64,000 bases of DNA, from NCBI RefSeq assembly GCF_023278565.1, contig NC_064680.1:3534001-3598000 (forward strand), written 5' to 3'. Below, one piece after another: positions 12,375-25,433 of this stretch; positions within the stretch are counted from its first letter, which is position 1, and every line of letters begins with the position of its first letter. Source of the DNA: Colletotrichum lupini. Its lineage: Eukaryota > Ascomycota > Sordariomycetes > Glomerellales > Glomerellaceae. The translations under genes and the position numbers were made by a program. Under the pieces are notes generated by a model that did not search any database, had not been told where the DNA came from, and was given only the letters and a program-made list of their open reading frames with translations.

Positions 12375-14039
12375 ATGTGTGACCTTTTCGGCCGCCTCTT
12401 TCGTCCCCTGCAGGGCTCTACCAGTAGCTACCCTCAGCGAGTTCCCGCAACCATGACCGCGAAAATCGAGGAAGTGATCCGGTCACGTCGTGGCGTAGTG
12501 GAGGAAATACTGGAAATCACACATCAGCCTGCTTTGTCGATGGGCGTCATCCATCATGGGAAAGAAGTCTTTAGACACAATCGGGGCATTATCAACAATG
12601 AGACTGGCCAAACACCAGACAGCGATACTCTGTACTGCATTGCATCCCTTTCGAAAGCCTTCGTTTCTGCCGCTATAGACATTCTCGTCCAACGTCAGGA
12701 GCTGAGTTGGGACACAACAGTGGCCCAAGTTCTTCCAGGGTATGGTCGATATGATCAAGATGCAATGCTCAATGGCATGACGCTTCGAGATATCTGCTCT
12801 CATCGGACTGGCCTTCATGGTCTAGACGAAATAATTCAGGGCATGGACGGGCGTATCCTCCTTCCGAAAAGCGAGGTTGTCAATGTCGTCAACGCCCTGC
12901 CCAAAAAGTTCGGATTTCGAACAGACTTCCACTACAACAACGCCCTATTCGAATTGGCCGGTGCAATAATTGAACGGATTTCTGGATCCCAGACCTGGGG
13001 ACACTTTCTCAAGGAAGAGCTGTTCGACCCACTAGAGATGAAGCGGACAACGGCCTTTCGCAGCGTCCACAAGACCGACGACAACATTGCTACGCCATAC
13101 ATGTGTCTGACAGACGGCTCGCTATGCAAAATAGCACCCACCGAGCTATCTGCGGATTCTATGAACGGTGGCTCTGGAGGACTCCGCAGCTCCGTGAATG
13201 ATCTGCTCAAGTGGTGTTCCAGCCTGTTGGCATCCTTTGATGAGAAAAGCACCGTCAACCCCATTCGTCACAGATCACCAATCTTTGATCGCGCCAATAT
13301 GGCCAATCCGAGCTCTGTTGAGGATGGCGACTACTGCACCGGGTGGTGCTATCACCAAACCCCCTCGAAGCTGGGATTAATCTCCCCTAATCGAAGCCTG
13401 CTCTCACCAGTTCTCGGGACCAATTCTGAATCCTTACTCGTCTACGGCCATCAAGGCGACGTTCCCGGGTATACGTGTTCCTTGTATCTTATCCCAAAGA
13501 CTCAGTCTGCTATTGTCGTCCTATCCAACGGTACTGGCCTCTCTGACGCTACCGACTGGATTGCCCAGGATATCCTCCAGGCGATGTACAGCCTGAAGCC
13601 AACCGTGGATTTTGTCTTCACTGCGCATCAGGCATCCATTCTCTACAAGACCACGTTCAAGAGGCTGTTTCAGTTGCCTCTCGAGGAACATAGAAAGATG
13701 GGTACGCCTACTCCGCCCTTGGACGACTTCACTGGGGAGTATGTAATGGAGAACCTGGACATCGCCACTCTCAACATCAAAGCTGGCCCGGAAACCTCAT
13801 CAACTGGTCTTCGAATGAGAGTCAATGGTCTCGCGGACCAGGAGTACTATTTGTGGCATTATCATGCGGACGTATGGTGTTATCTTCTGGAGAGCGCTGA
13901 CCAATGTTTGAGACGTGGTCTCGACAGAAGTGACTGGACCTCATACCTTATCTCATTTCAGAGGGATGCAGAAGGTCAAGTCGAGAAGTTGGGATGGGAT
14001 ATGTGTGGTGTGAGTGTTGTTTTCTACAAACGAAAATGA
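12375..14039 (+). CDS. Beta-lactamase-fold serine hydrolase (class C / LovD-like)
   Basis: A single open exon of up to 554 codons. It shows the serine beta-lactamase triad in order: SLSK (SxxK, near residue 91) as nucleophile and general base, YNN near 187 as the Tyr motif, and HQGDVPGY near 358 in place of KTG. Fungal proteins of this group act as esterases, transesterases or peptidases more often than as true beta-lactamases; some work in polyketide pathways. A C-terminal about 130-residue extension (DDFTGEYV...) resembles the lipocalin-like tail common in this group. The upstream frame is open, but ATG 12375 is the first real start. ATG 12453 (AACCATGACC, followed by the conserved helix) is an equally likely start. 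It is convergent with the next gene, 247 bp away. Confidence 0.85.
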   Translation: MCDLFGRLFRPLQGSTSSYPQRVPATMTAKIEEVIRSRRGVVEEILEITHQPALSMGVIHHGKEVFRHNRGIINNETGQTPDSDTLYCIASLSKAFVSAAIDILVQRQELSWDTTVAQVLPGYGRYDQDAMLNGMTLRDICSHRTGLHGLDEIIQGMDGRILLPKSEVVNVVNALPKKFGFRTDFHYNNALFELAGAIIERISGSQTWGHFLKEELFDPLEMKRTTAFRSVHKTDDNIATPYMCLTDGSLCKIAPTELSADSMNGGSGGLRSSVNDLLKWCSSLLASFDEKSTVNPIRHRSPIFDRANMANPSSVEDGDYCTGWCYHQTPSKLGLISPNRSLLSPVLGTNSESLLVYGHQGDVPGYTCSLYLIPKTQSAIVVLSNGTGLSDATDWIAQDILQAMYSLKPTVDFVFTAHQASILYKTTFKRLFQLPLEEHRKMGTPTPPLDDFTGEYVMENLDIATLNIKAGPETSSTGLRMRVNGLADQEYYLWHYHADVWCYLLESADQCLRRGLDRSDWTSYLISFQRDAEGQVEKLGWDMCGVSVVFYKRK

Positions 14040-14286
14040 GATTATGGGAGCACTGTTGAATCTTGCTGGATGGTGTGAGAACGGAATATGAAGCTGGTGA
14101 TGGGAAGCAAGGATGAAAAGGCGCAGCAAAGGCCGTAGTTACGTTAATTAACTTCAATTGACAAGACAACCGCCCAAGCCGGGATATCGATCTATAGCTT
14201 CTATACACAACTCTCGCCAGAACAACTCCCATGACCCAAAACGCCATCTAAACCATCTTCTATCCTTTGCTCTGAAATGACCAAGT

Positions 14287-16181
14287 CTAAATTCGAAGAA
14301 CAGCAATACCGGAGATAGTGCGATTATCGTCAGAGAAGATCTTCTTCTTCTCAGATCCATCCACATTGCAGCGATAAATGCTGCCGCCAAGATCGCTGAA
14401 GTAAACATGTCCGTTCTCCTGGTCCAGCTTGACACCGATCGCCTCATTGAGATGTCTCACCAAGATCTCATACTTCCTGGACCCCTCAGACAGCAACAAC
14501 GATCCCGTCATAGGGTCGATATTCGCCCGGTTGAGCGTGTTGCCCTTGGGAATCTCTCCACGGTCAGTCCAGAAAATAGTATGTGTCTCCTCGTCAACTT
14601 CCAAGTCAATCGGCTCTGGCAAGTCGCTAAGGAAACACTCGATATCGTCTCTCGTCTCAGCCGTCTTGCCCGCCGGCATCTCAATGTTCGCGCAGAAGAT
14701 GCGGCCCTGTCCGGACTTTGGCGCGCCCTTTTGGGTCCAGTAGAACTTGCCCAGCTTTGGCGCGACGGAGATGCCGACGCACCAAGTCTTCAAATCAGAA
14801 GCGTCGTTGCCGCCAATGATGAGGGTCTCGAGGTCGCTTCCGTTAAGATTGGAGCGGTAGACTTTCATACCCTCGCGGTCGCAGAAGTAAATCTTCTTCG
14901 AGGCCGGTTCGATGACGAGTTGTTTGGGCGTGTTGATGGTACCAGGCTCGAAGAGGGACTTGACGTCTGTGCCATCGATGTTCGAGGAAAGGACGGCGCC
15001 GTCTTGCTTGCCTGGTGTACCCATACAGGTCCAAATCATGCGCTGGGTGTCATTGGCGTCAATGTCGATGCCGTCGGGGACGTGTTGCCGATCGACGAGA
15101 ACACGTTCTAGCTTGCCCTCTGACGAGAGTTGGAGAACCTGTCCAGAGGCCGAAGCGTCGTTTTCGTTGGCCAAGCCGAGGTCAAGGGCGATGACCTTGG
15201 GGAGGTGGGGGTAAAGACCGCCCTTTGCTGACTTGTTGCCGAGACGGCCCTTGGAGATGTACTCGCGTTGCAGGAAGTCGACTGTGTTCTCGGGAGACAG
15301 GCCGCGCTCCTTGACGTAGTGGTCTTCGATGAAGGCGACGGTGTCGAGACCGACCTCTGTGATTTCGTTAGCTACTTGATCTGCGGAAAACTTGCGTATG
15401 AATGCAAACTTACCGTCCATCATCGTGCAAGGGCCCTTGCCGTGTTTGCTGAGTTCGTAGAATAGCGTATCGATCTCCTCTGGGCTCGACACGCCCTCAG
15501 TGAGAATCGACAACGTCTCTCTCTTAATCGCAGCCCACAACCGGTTGAAAACAAAGCCGGTAGACTCCTTGCGCGCAGTAAACGGTCTCGTTCCAACCTC
15601 CTTCTGCCTCTCCGTCATGAACGGGAAAATCTCCGGGTTCGTGAATCCGTCCGTCATCAGCTCGACAACCATGTTGTGCGGGGGCATGTAGTAATGCGTG
15701 TTCATGATGCGCGTCTTGGTTTCATCCCTCACTTTGCCGAGCATTTCTGAGGATCTGTACGATGACGAGTTGCTGGCGAGAATGGCGTCCGCGGGTGCAT
15801 GGACCTCCAGGTCGGCAAAGGTGTCCGTCTTGATTTGGATCCGTTCGGGGACGGCTTCGATTACGAGCCAGGCATTTGCGACGGCGGTTTCGAGATCAGT
15901 GAAGACTTGGACGGTTCCGGCGCGCTTGCGGCCTGATGCTGGGTATGTGTCGACATTTTGCTTAACGTAGTCCAGGCAGGGCTGGTGTTGCTTGGAGTCG
16001 GGCTCGCGGACCTGGACGTTGTAGCCGCCGGATGCCCATGTGCAGGCTGATTTGGTGTGTCAGGATATCATTCAAGAAGTGTGCTCAGGAGTGAACCGAA
16101 CTTACCAATGCGACGGCCGAGTACGCCGCCTCCCAGCACAGCAACCGGGCGGTCGCCGTAGTTTGATGGTAGTGAAGTCAT
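14287..16181 (-). CDS. 3-hydroxyacyl-CoA dehydrogenase domain fused to a YWTD/SMP-30-like beta-propeller
   Basis: Three exons on the minus strand: 16181-16106, 16046-15414, 15356-14287 (592 codons). The N-terminal half opens with a Rossmann VLGGGVLGRRI. It continues with NSSSYRSSE and NTHYYMPPHNMVVE, the region holding the catalytic His of 3-hydroxyacyl-CoA dehydrogenases, then ESTGFVFNRLWAA and MMD-EVGLDTVAF of the C-terminal dimerisation domain. From about residue 310 it changes to repeated blades such as KIYFCDREGMKVYRSNLNG, typical of LDL-receptor YWTD or SMP-30-like propellers. The second intron (15357-15413) is 57 nt, stop-free and in frame, so an unspliced reading adds 19 residues. It has GTAAGT, GCTAAC and ACAG signals and its removal restores the family motif, so I treat it as an intron. 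The role is probably oxidation of a small hydroxy-acid or acyl-CoA; the substrate is not visible. Confidence 0.85.
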
Positions 16182-17426
16182 TGATGTGTTGGAATGGTGA
16201 TAGTTGACGATTAAAGTAAGGGTCTAGGGTCTAATGATGTAAGATCTACAGTACAGAATGACACCTCAGAAAGCCAAGACGGCAGATGAATTTATACATG
16301 CATCGAAGACGGGGCTGCAGATCAGTCTAGAAGCTAGAGAAAGCCTCCGTCAAACAATTCGGCGGAGCACATCGTCATTCCCCTGAGCGCTCGCAAGTCG
16401 CCGAGGTTGCCGGAGACCCGTCAAGTCGGTCATCGTGGGTCCCGATAACGAGCCTGCAATCCTTAGTAAGTGGTCTTGAGCGGTCTGGTTGGTGGCGCGA
16501 AGCAAACAGCAGAGGGATAAACGCATTGACGGCTGTGGGTATGACGCAAGTTTCGATGATGGGCCTTGGACTATGAATCGGGTTTCGGTGCCGATCGCGG
16601 GTCGGTGTCGCCGGTACAGGATCCACTTTAATATTGAAAACGTTGATTTCCCATATGGAAGTCAAAAGGCCCGTTGAGGTGTCGAGAACAACCTGGATGA
16701 TGATGGGACCAAGCTATGATAAGAACAACGTCAATTCCGTCTTATCATAATGAGCGCGAAACAGCGAGATTGAGCTGCTTTACGAGCAGACGCTACCTTT
16801 GGTTTGGGAAAAAGAGTTACATCTCAAATCCGTCACCTCGGCACTTGGTGGGGCGGGCCCGTTCTTTTAGTTCCGGCCTCGGCAGCCGCAAGCTTGTAAA
16901 GTGGGCCCGTCAGCTCCCGGCCTCGGCAATTCCAAGAATATCTGTCAGGGTCCGCGTCGGTCTCGCTCTGGACGGAAGGGGTCTCTCTGAAAGTGCCGTG
17001 CGACGTGGGGGCAGTTTGAATTATTTCCGATCAGGTGCGGCCCTTATTCCGTTGCTTGCGGTCTGTCCCGATTCGAAATACATCTCTATCCTCCCCGGAT
17101 TCCGTTTACTTCGGTGTTCAGCAGCATTTCTGCTTTTGACCTCCACACGGCTTGCCTTCGAATAGACTCAAGACACAGGGAACCTCAAGAGAAGTCATGG
17201 TCATCTTGCGCTGTGTCAAGCAATGGCCTGGGCTTAAAATCACGGTCGACCAATCTTAGCTGCTCATCAAGACATTTCCATCAACCGCAAGAAATCATCT
17301 TGAATCCGGTTTTCAACGAAAGGCTCAATAAGGAACTCTTGATTTTCACTATAGCTTCACTATAGCGTCATCTTCTGTAGCCAGTGAATACAATGTCTCA
17401 ACCATTTTCCGCACGCTTTAGTACTT
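16182..17426. other. Intergenic, 1.2 kb
   Basis: This separates the dehydrogenase start from the MFS stop, both on the minus strand, so it should include the dehydrogenase promoter. An open frame at 16716-17165 on the plus strand is Ser/Arg/Leu-rich without any domain and is not accepted as a gene. A short duplicated CACTATAGC lies near 17350-17365. Confidence 0.4.
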
Positions 17427-19103
17427 TCAGACTTGCTCATCGTCATCCTTCGCAATAGGTCCCTTGGTGATGGATCCAGTCTCCCCCGCCTCAGCATTGA
17501 GCACACGCCGCTTTTCTTCCCTATGCGTGAGCAGGGTGAGCCCACTGGTCCAGACAATCAAGGCAATCGAGCTGGCGATCATGGCCCACATGCCCCTCTG
17601 CAGTCCCAAATATCAGCACACGTTTCATTCCCAACAGTCTGGTTCTCGAACCCTCACCGGGCAGAAAAAACAAAAGGGTTACTTACGGTAAACCACGGTG
17701 CCATTGAAGCGCCGTAGAAGATGATACTCCACCACGCGTTGACGGCGTTACTGCCCAGATTCATACCCGCGAGAACGACACCACGGAAGATGCCCTCCTC
17801 GTACCTCATCGCATCATTGCACCATGCGAAGAACGTTGCCTGGCAAGCATACACAGCACCAGCCCAGTAGTACGCGCCAAACACGACCGATGTCGACGCC
17901 GCGCTCGTCGGGTCCCTGGCTGCGACCAGAACCATCGCAGACGTCGCCACACCAGTGATGCCGATGAAGTACGCGACGAGATACCGCTTCCCGCCTAGGA
18001 AATCCGTCAAAGTCGCCCAGAAGAGCGTCGAGACGATGCCAACAGCGGGTACGCCGGTGGGATAGTTGTTGAGCTGTGCGACAGTGTACTTGTGCGTCGG
18101 GTGGCTCTTCATGTACAGACCCAACAGGGAATTCGTGCTAAAGGACTCTGTTTCACCGGCAATGATCCAAAGCATGACGAAACCCCACCAGTACCACGAC
18201 GTGAGCACTTTCTTAGCGAAACGGAACGTCAGCGGCGAACGCTCCTGGATCTCGGGCACGCGGGACCGCGCCAGGACCTTTTCCTCTTCCGTGAAATAAA
18301 AGGCCGTTGTCGTGTGCGGCGTATCGGGGAAGCACACGAAACCGTAGATCGCGACGGGTACAGTCATCAGTCCGTCAATGATGAAGAGCCAGCGCCAGCC
18401 GGAGAGGCCGTGCAGACCGTTCATGCTGCTGTGTATGCCCGTCTGAATGAAGCCGCCGAAGAAGGTGCCCGCGAGGCCGGAGGCCGTGAAGATGCCGCTG
18501 CGCTTGCCGAGCTCGCGCTCCGTGTACCACGCGCCGAGGATGTAGTGCGTTCCGACAAAGGTCGAGGCCTCTGCTATGCCTTGGAAGAAGCGGATAGCCA
18601 TGATGGATTGCGGGCTGTGAACGCTGGCGGTGCACATTGTCAGGCCACCCCAGATGATCATCATGAGGGGAAACCAGATGCGCGGTTTGACGTAGTGCAG
18701 GGACAGGTTGGATGGGATTTGTCCGATTACGTAGCTAGTTGAGGTGTCAGTCGTTGTCAGGGAGCAGTGAGAGGTGCAGTCCGATGATATGCTCTTGGCT
18801 TACCCGACTGTGAAGCATGTATTGATCTCGTTGAGCTGGTTCCCCACGAAGCCCAGCTCCTCCTTCATACCGGATACGTACGCATTGTTCAGATTGGTAC
18901 GGTCAAGCTAAAAGGACCTAATAGAAACTTTGTGCTCATCACGAACACCAGCAGAAATCTGGGAAGAGGCATTGACTCACGTAGTTGACCAGGTAGCTCA
19001 AGCAACAAAACGTCAAGATGAAGAAGTCAATCTTGGAAACGAGCTTCTTCTCCCCTGGTTGATACTGCACATTCAGATATTGACGGACTTTCTCGAAAGC
19101 CAT
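17427..19103 (-). CDS. MFS transporter, anion:cation symporter / allantoate permease (Dal5-like) type, with a +1 frameshift
   Basis: Exons on the minus strand: 19103-18981, 18907-18804, 18735-17687, 17597-17429/7. The N-terminus reads [24 protein letters not shown], then [19 protein letters not shown] and TVGYVIGQ, the standard first helices of this family. Further on come the multi-helix core with [10 protein letters not shown] and [10 protein letters not shown], and a last helix [13 protein letters not shown] with a charged tail. The carriers import small carboxylates, vitamins or ureides at the plasma membrane. Right after YVIGQ the frame breaks: four T's (plus strand 18718-18721) stand where three would give GQIPSN. 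A stop (plus-strand TTA, 18728-18730) precedes the downstream frame, and no AG lies between, so alternative splicing does not repair it. The rest is open and conserved. It is either a recent pseudogene or a homopolymer sequencing error. Confidence 0.8.
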
Positions 19104-19518
19104 GTTGGGCAATGGGTTCGGCAAGTTATACTGCAAGGAACCAAGCCTCTGTAAAATCAGCGAATCAACTGATGGATTGCCGATTTGAAGGGATGCGGTG
19201 ACAAGTCGAGCAGCTCAAGCACACCGTTCACCGTGGTAGATGCACCCGAACGCTGACCGACGTGAAGTTCTTATGGGAATTGCAACCGTAGACAGTTTGC
19301 ACCTCCTTGCCAGCAGTTGCCAAGCTGCCAAAGACCTAAGCTTGACACTTATCGCGGGCCGATATCTCCCAGGAGATAAGAAATATGGTCACAGGAATAA
19401 AGAGCAGGGGTCTTGCGATAGGGCTGGTGTTGTTTTTCCCCCGTACGGTAATCGAGACCGGGGGATAATCAGCGCCATAGGAACCGTTTAGGCGTTTTTT
19501 GACATCCTGTTTGAGTAT
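19104..19518. other. Intergenic: MFS upstream region to LTR element
   Basis: Likely promoter of the MFS gene. The upstream frame from 19136 is open but starts with TTG. No repeat is seen until the GGTTT target duplication at 19519-19523. Confidence 0.4.
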
Positions 19519-19523
19519 GGTTT

Positions 19524-19725
19524 TGTTAGTATCCCTATTACAGGGTAGTTGGTTCGAACCGTAGTTAATGAAGAGATTAATTAAATTATTTAGATATCTG
19601 CGTAGGTGTAAAAAAGAGGTTCTAACCGTAGGTTAGGCTAGCTATAATAATTATAAATAGGGCCCTTAATTAGCCCCTGCGTAGTCGGCTATATACTGCG
19701 GTCGAATTAAACTTTTAATCTAATA
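19524..19725 (-). repeat. Family A copy 2, 3' LTR
   Basis: 202 bp, begins TGTTAG and ends TAATA, where the solo LTR ends CCGACA. Differences from the solo copy are mainly transitions expected from RIP. It is preceded by target duplication GGTTT. Confidence 0.88.
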
Positions 19726-19729
19726 TTAA

Positions 19730-19744
19730 CTTTCTCTTTTTTTT
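19730..19744 (-). other. Polypurine tract of family A
   Basis: On the minus strand this reads eight A's followed by GAGAAAG, four bases before the 3' LTR. It fits a plus-strand DNA primer site and supports the minus-strand orientation of the element. Confidence 0.6.
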
Positions 19745-22700
19745 ATTAATTTAACTACTGCGGTTAGAGATATAATTTAACCTCGGGCCTATTTACTAAG
19801 TCGTTTCTTTTTCCCCCTTTTCTCTATTCTTTTTATATAACCTATCCCTCTATTCGTATAGTAACTTTTTTACTACTTATAAATTGCTCTAATCCCTTAT
19901 TTAGTACTACTTTTATAAAAGCGTTTACGAGGTTATTTTTATTATTAATTTAATAGATCTTAAGTATCTCGCGCTTTTCGTACGATTACCTAAGGGCTAT
20001 AATATTAATTATGAGCCTCTTTTCTTTTATCGTTCTTAATTTAACGAGGTATTTATATAGTAAGTAGGAATTAGTATAAATAACCGTTAGAATGGGTAGA
20101 AGGCTAATTTGATTAGTAATTTTCTTTAGCGTTATTAAAATCGCGTAGGAGAGGTTAATACTATTAATTATACCGTAGACCTCTAACGCTAGTATACTTC
20201 TCGTTACCTACTTATTTTTAGTTAACGAGTAGTAGATTATATTACTATATATAGTAAATTCGCTCTTACTTATATTCTCGTTAGTTAGGATAATAATATA
20301 CCCTAATTACGAAGTAAGGTTGTTATTATTCGTAAATAACCTATTGACGAAGACGTAGAGCTTATTAATTATAAGGTCGATTAGGTAATAGATAAGACTT
20401 TAATCGAGATTCGTTTGCTACTACTTAAGCTACTTATTAAGTACCTCGATATCTCGTTCAGTTAGATTTATAGCTTACGCTACCCTAGTATAGTTAAAAG
20501 TTATTTTAAGTTAATAAATACTCGTAATATATACCCCTCGCATAAGCTTAGTTTTATATTACTTTTTAATATTAGTTACGTTCGGGTTAACGAGGTTAAT
20601 TTTCTTACCCTGCCCTTTTTATTAGAAAATAACGGTTTCTTTTTTAATTATGAGAATCCTGCTATTAAATACTAGGGGGGTATTTGTTATGAGGATCTTT
20701 TTTAGTTTTATTACGAAGCCCGCTTTTTAGAGCTCCTTATCCTCTTTTTTTATAAAGTTAATATCGGATAGGCTTAATATATCGTTAGTCTATATTCTAA
20801 CGATCTTAAATTAGTTACTTTCGTACTCTGCGATTAATAAGTACGGGTCGTACGTAGAGGTGACTATTAATAGTTAATTAATGTGAAAATCGTAGTAGGT
20901 GGCTTACTAATGGGTGCCCGATTCTGTGAGCCTATATAGTGGCTTGAGTACTTTAATAATCGTGCCTTTTGGGTACTTGCTAGCTATTTCTTTTAGTAGA
21001 TGGGCTAGGATTTTCTTTATGAGCCCTGTGGCTGATTGGGTATATACTTAGGTAATATTATAGCTCTAAATTTTGTATCCCTTTTTTTATAGCGATATTA
21101 TTAGTACTATTATTAATCGTTAGTTATAGTGCTATATAGTAGGTAATTATGTAAATAGCGTTGCTTTTTTAACGTTATTATACTTTTAAATTACGTATTT
21201 AGACTTCTCGTACGGTTAGGGTATTCTTTTTTTTTTAATTTTACGAACTATTTATAATTTAAATATGCAGAGGTTTATATACTTTTTTAGATCATAGAGG
21301 ATAAATCGATAGACCCCTTAATTGCGTAAAGTATTTATTTTAATAAGATTTAATCCCTTATACAGCTTTTTAGTAGTTATAATTATGCTTTCTTTACGTA
21401 GTTTAACTACTAGCTCGAAATTGGCTTTTTTTATTATTATATAAAAGGTATTAATTACCTCGTCGCTAGTAATAAATTGTTGCGTTAGTGCTTGCCGTCG
21501 TAGTTTCTTACGACGTCTTACTAGTAGTATTAGTGCCCTTTTAGTAATTTCCTTTTCCTCGTTGTTTATTAGTATTATTATAACGATTTCGTTAAGGATG
21601 ATTTCTTATACCTCTATTGCGGGTTATATAGCTTCCCCTAGCTCTTCTTTTTTTTATAGGTTAGAAATTACTTTAATAGGATTTATATAATATAGTTTAA
21701 CTACTATAATTAATACTTTAAGTGGCTAGTTACGATCTCTCGTAACTATATAAGAACGCTCGTTAACGGAAATTAATTTATATAGCCTAGCCTATTGTTA
21801 AGTAATTTCGCACTATATTTATATATCCGAATTTAGGGGTATATTTAAATTAACCCCTATGTCGGGCCTATTGCGCGTAGTAATTGCCTTATTAACTTAC
21901 CTTTTTATACTTACCTCGCGCAGTGCTTATATTACTTTTTTAACTACTTAAGCTTATTAGTTTATATTTAGCGATAGTAGCAAGGCTAAGGTCGTTTTTA
22001 AATATACTTTAAATATTAAAAGCGTTAGTATAAGCCCGTTAGGCCCTATGGTGTCGTTGTAGTATTTGAGTGCTATTTAGAGGTATTTATTATTATTAGA
22101 ATCGGGATTTTCTTTTTTAATAATTTTAAACGCTCTTTTTAATTACTAGTGCGCCCTTTTTACTTTTTTAATATTATAGTGCGCTTTAACGAGTACGACT
22201 TTTAATTATATACTATAAGCCGTCGTATTTTTTTTAAATTTTACTAATTTAAAACTAGTACTAGCGTCGGTTCTAATGCCGTCTAGCGGTCCTTAGTATA
22301 TATTAATCTAGCTTTTTTATAGAGCTACTTATACTATTTTTATTTATAGATCCCGTAGGAATTGCCCTACTTAGAATAATATAGCCTCGTCGATTATATA
22401 TAGGACCAGTCGACTATTTAAGTAAAAGATATTAATGACGATTTCTTAATTAAAGTTAAGCTTATTACGTAATTTAAATTTAAATCTGCGTGGGTTCTGC
22501 GTATTTATTTAATATTAGTAATATACTTTTATTAACTACTCTAGCGCCCCTATTTCGATATTATTATTACCTAAATACTTTAGGAGGTTATATAGCCTCG
22601 TAACCGACGGGTAGCTAAATCTCTAGTATAGTTATCTAAGCTTATTTTTTATTAAGTAATTAATTAACTTCGTGTCGTTAGTAAGCTTTATAAACGCGTA

Positions 22701-25433
22701 CCCCTATTATCGTTTGACTATTTCGAAGTGCTTATAGCTAGAGATTCTGTTCTTCGTATTATTAAATATAATGCTTAGTTAATCTATATTTTTTAGATAT
22801 AAGAGAAATAGGGTATTAATGGGTAGGATATAGAAAGTTATTGTTTTAAAATACGTTTTTATTTTTATTATACTTAGGGCGACGATTTCTTTGCTTAGGC
22901 CGAAGCTGATCCTCGTAATACTTATTATTAACGTATTAAGCGTTATTAGCGCGATTTTCTATAGCGCTTAGAACTGCCCTTTTTTTTTTATTAACTATTG
23001 CGATGCCCCAGTGTTTAGGATAATTTTATAGAAATTATCTAGGCTATACCTTTTGCTCGCGTGGAATGCTTATACGAGCTTAGTATTTAAGTAATTTAGG
23101 TGGTATAAATAGGACCCCTCTAGCTGCCCTTAGATTTACTTAGTACTATGTTTTTTTTTTTTAGATATTAAGAGAGATAGCGTCTTCTCTTTATTTATTA
23201 AGAGAATAGGTTTTAGTACTATTAGATTTGCCCTTTTAGCTGCCTCTATATCCGTTATTTAAAGGACTTTCCCTTATTATTTATAAATAAAAGCTTATTT
23301 ATTAAGAGCTTCTATTACCCTCTATTTATTTAGCCTCGTATATTTTCTAAAGGCTAACGGGGCGAAAAAAGAGTGGTTAATATTATCGATTTTGTTATAA
23401 TTTAATTCGTTAGTATAGGGGGTAAGATTTTTTTTATTTTTTAAATTTCTTATAGGGGGTATATACTTTAGGCCGCTACTTTAACTACTATCGCTAGGTT
23501 CCGTGCCCCCGGATCTGCCCTTATATATAACGAGGAATTAGTTAAACTAACGAGGGCTAGTTTTGCTATTTACTACCTTTGATTTTTTATATTATTTATA
23601 CGATTTAGTACGCTCTTTTTCGGAGTGGTTACTTAATTAATATTTATCCTTTTTATAAATATAGTATTACCTCTTTTGTTGCCCTGCCCGTAAGTTAAAT
23701 TTCTATTTATTTAACGAATCTTAGTCTTTTTATTAGTAATTACCGTATTTAGCCTCTTTTCTTTTTTTATTATACGTTCGATTAACTTAATATTATTAAT
23801 AAGGGCCGTCGTATACTTAGAGGTGGGTTTGGCACGGTATTCTTACTTTAATATTAAAGTTAGATCTTAGCTTTAAATAGAGCGTCTCGTAGTTTTCAGG
23901 TGCTTAGTATAAGGTTATTTTTATTTTTAATATACGCTAGACTGCGGTATAAAAATATCTAATTTTTCGCTCGTTTATCCCCTTATTTAGCTAGGTTTTT
24001 ACTAGCTTATTAATTTAATTAATAAGCTTTTTAAGGATCTTTACTTACGATTTGTTCTCTAATATCCTAGTTATAGATACAAAAGAAATCGCTCGTAGCT
24101 TAGATAGGAGCTTTAGGTTTTTATTATAAGTCTCGAAGCGGCTTCGGATTACGTTAATTATATTAAAAAAGTCGTTTTAATTAAGATTATATACCGCTTC
24201 GTAATAGTAATTAGAGGCTTTGTTTACGAGTATAATATTAATTACCGAATGGTATTAGTATTCCCTAATTTTGACTTTTTTATAATAATTATAAAATATC
24301 GTTAGGGTTTTTTATAAGACCTTATACTTCTCCCTAGAATATAATTTCTTTTTTAGGAAGATCTTTTTAAGGTTTATAAATTGCCTCGTATTTACTATTA
24401 GATTTTTAGTATTTATATGCGATCCCTGCGTCGCTACGTATTGTTAGTAATTTCAGGTTATTTTTTTTTTTTTTATTAGCCGATTGGCGCCGAATTTTAT
24501 ATTAATAGTAGTAATAAGTTATAGATTAAAATAGGCGGAATTATTAATTATCGTACTTCTGGTATTATATTTTGCCCCGGTATATCTTTTTGCGACGATA
24601 GATTTCCGTTAGTAATTATAGGGAGGAAATCTAGGTTATTTACCTTTTTTTTAAATTTGTAAAAGCGATTATACGCTCTGTTAACCTATGCTTAGTTTTA
24701 TAGTACGAATTCCTTTTTTATAATTATTGTTATTAGTATTTTATATGGTTTTTATGATTATAGTTGCGCTAGTAATACCCCTCGCTCGTAGAGGAATTTA
24801 TTAACTATTTTTGTAATTCTTAGGCTTACGCTTGCGAACTATTTATCTAGCTAGTGGCTAAGGTCGTTTGCGATTTCGTAGAATAGGGGTTGCCCCTATA
24901 GCCCCTTTTTTTATAAACCTTAGTTAAATAGATTAATACTACGTTAATTTACTCACTATTAGGCTAATTTACGATTTTATATATTTACGTCCCCTAATAA
25001 TCCGGGTTAATATTTACTTACTTATAAGGGATTAGGATTCTATTTAGGATCGGGTTTTGTCCTCTTTTTTTTTACCCTAACTCGCTAAGGGTCGTGCTTT
25101 AGCTTATGCCCGTATTAGTAGTTATTAGCGTGTTTGATCTTAACGGGGATATATCTGATCCGCGCGCTAGTTATAATAAATCCGTACTTTTATTACTTAA
25201 CGAATTTATTAGGGTCTAGGAGATTCCTACTTCTTCTTATTATTTTACTATTACTCTCGTTTTTATTATTTTTAGCGATTATTACTACTTTTTTAGATTA
25301 CTAGCTATCGTACTTACTAAGATCCTCTTTTTTATTTAGTATAAAAGGGTAGGTTCTAGTAGTTCTTTTTAATAATAGTAGCGGTAGACGTTTATATTAC
25401 CGTAATAAGATATAGTAATTAGTCTTGGGATTT

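Noticed and set aside
16716..17165. 149-codon open frame on the plus strand
   Set aside because: Ser/Arg/Leu-rich composition, no domain, no splice context; a chance frame in a long intergenic region.
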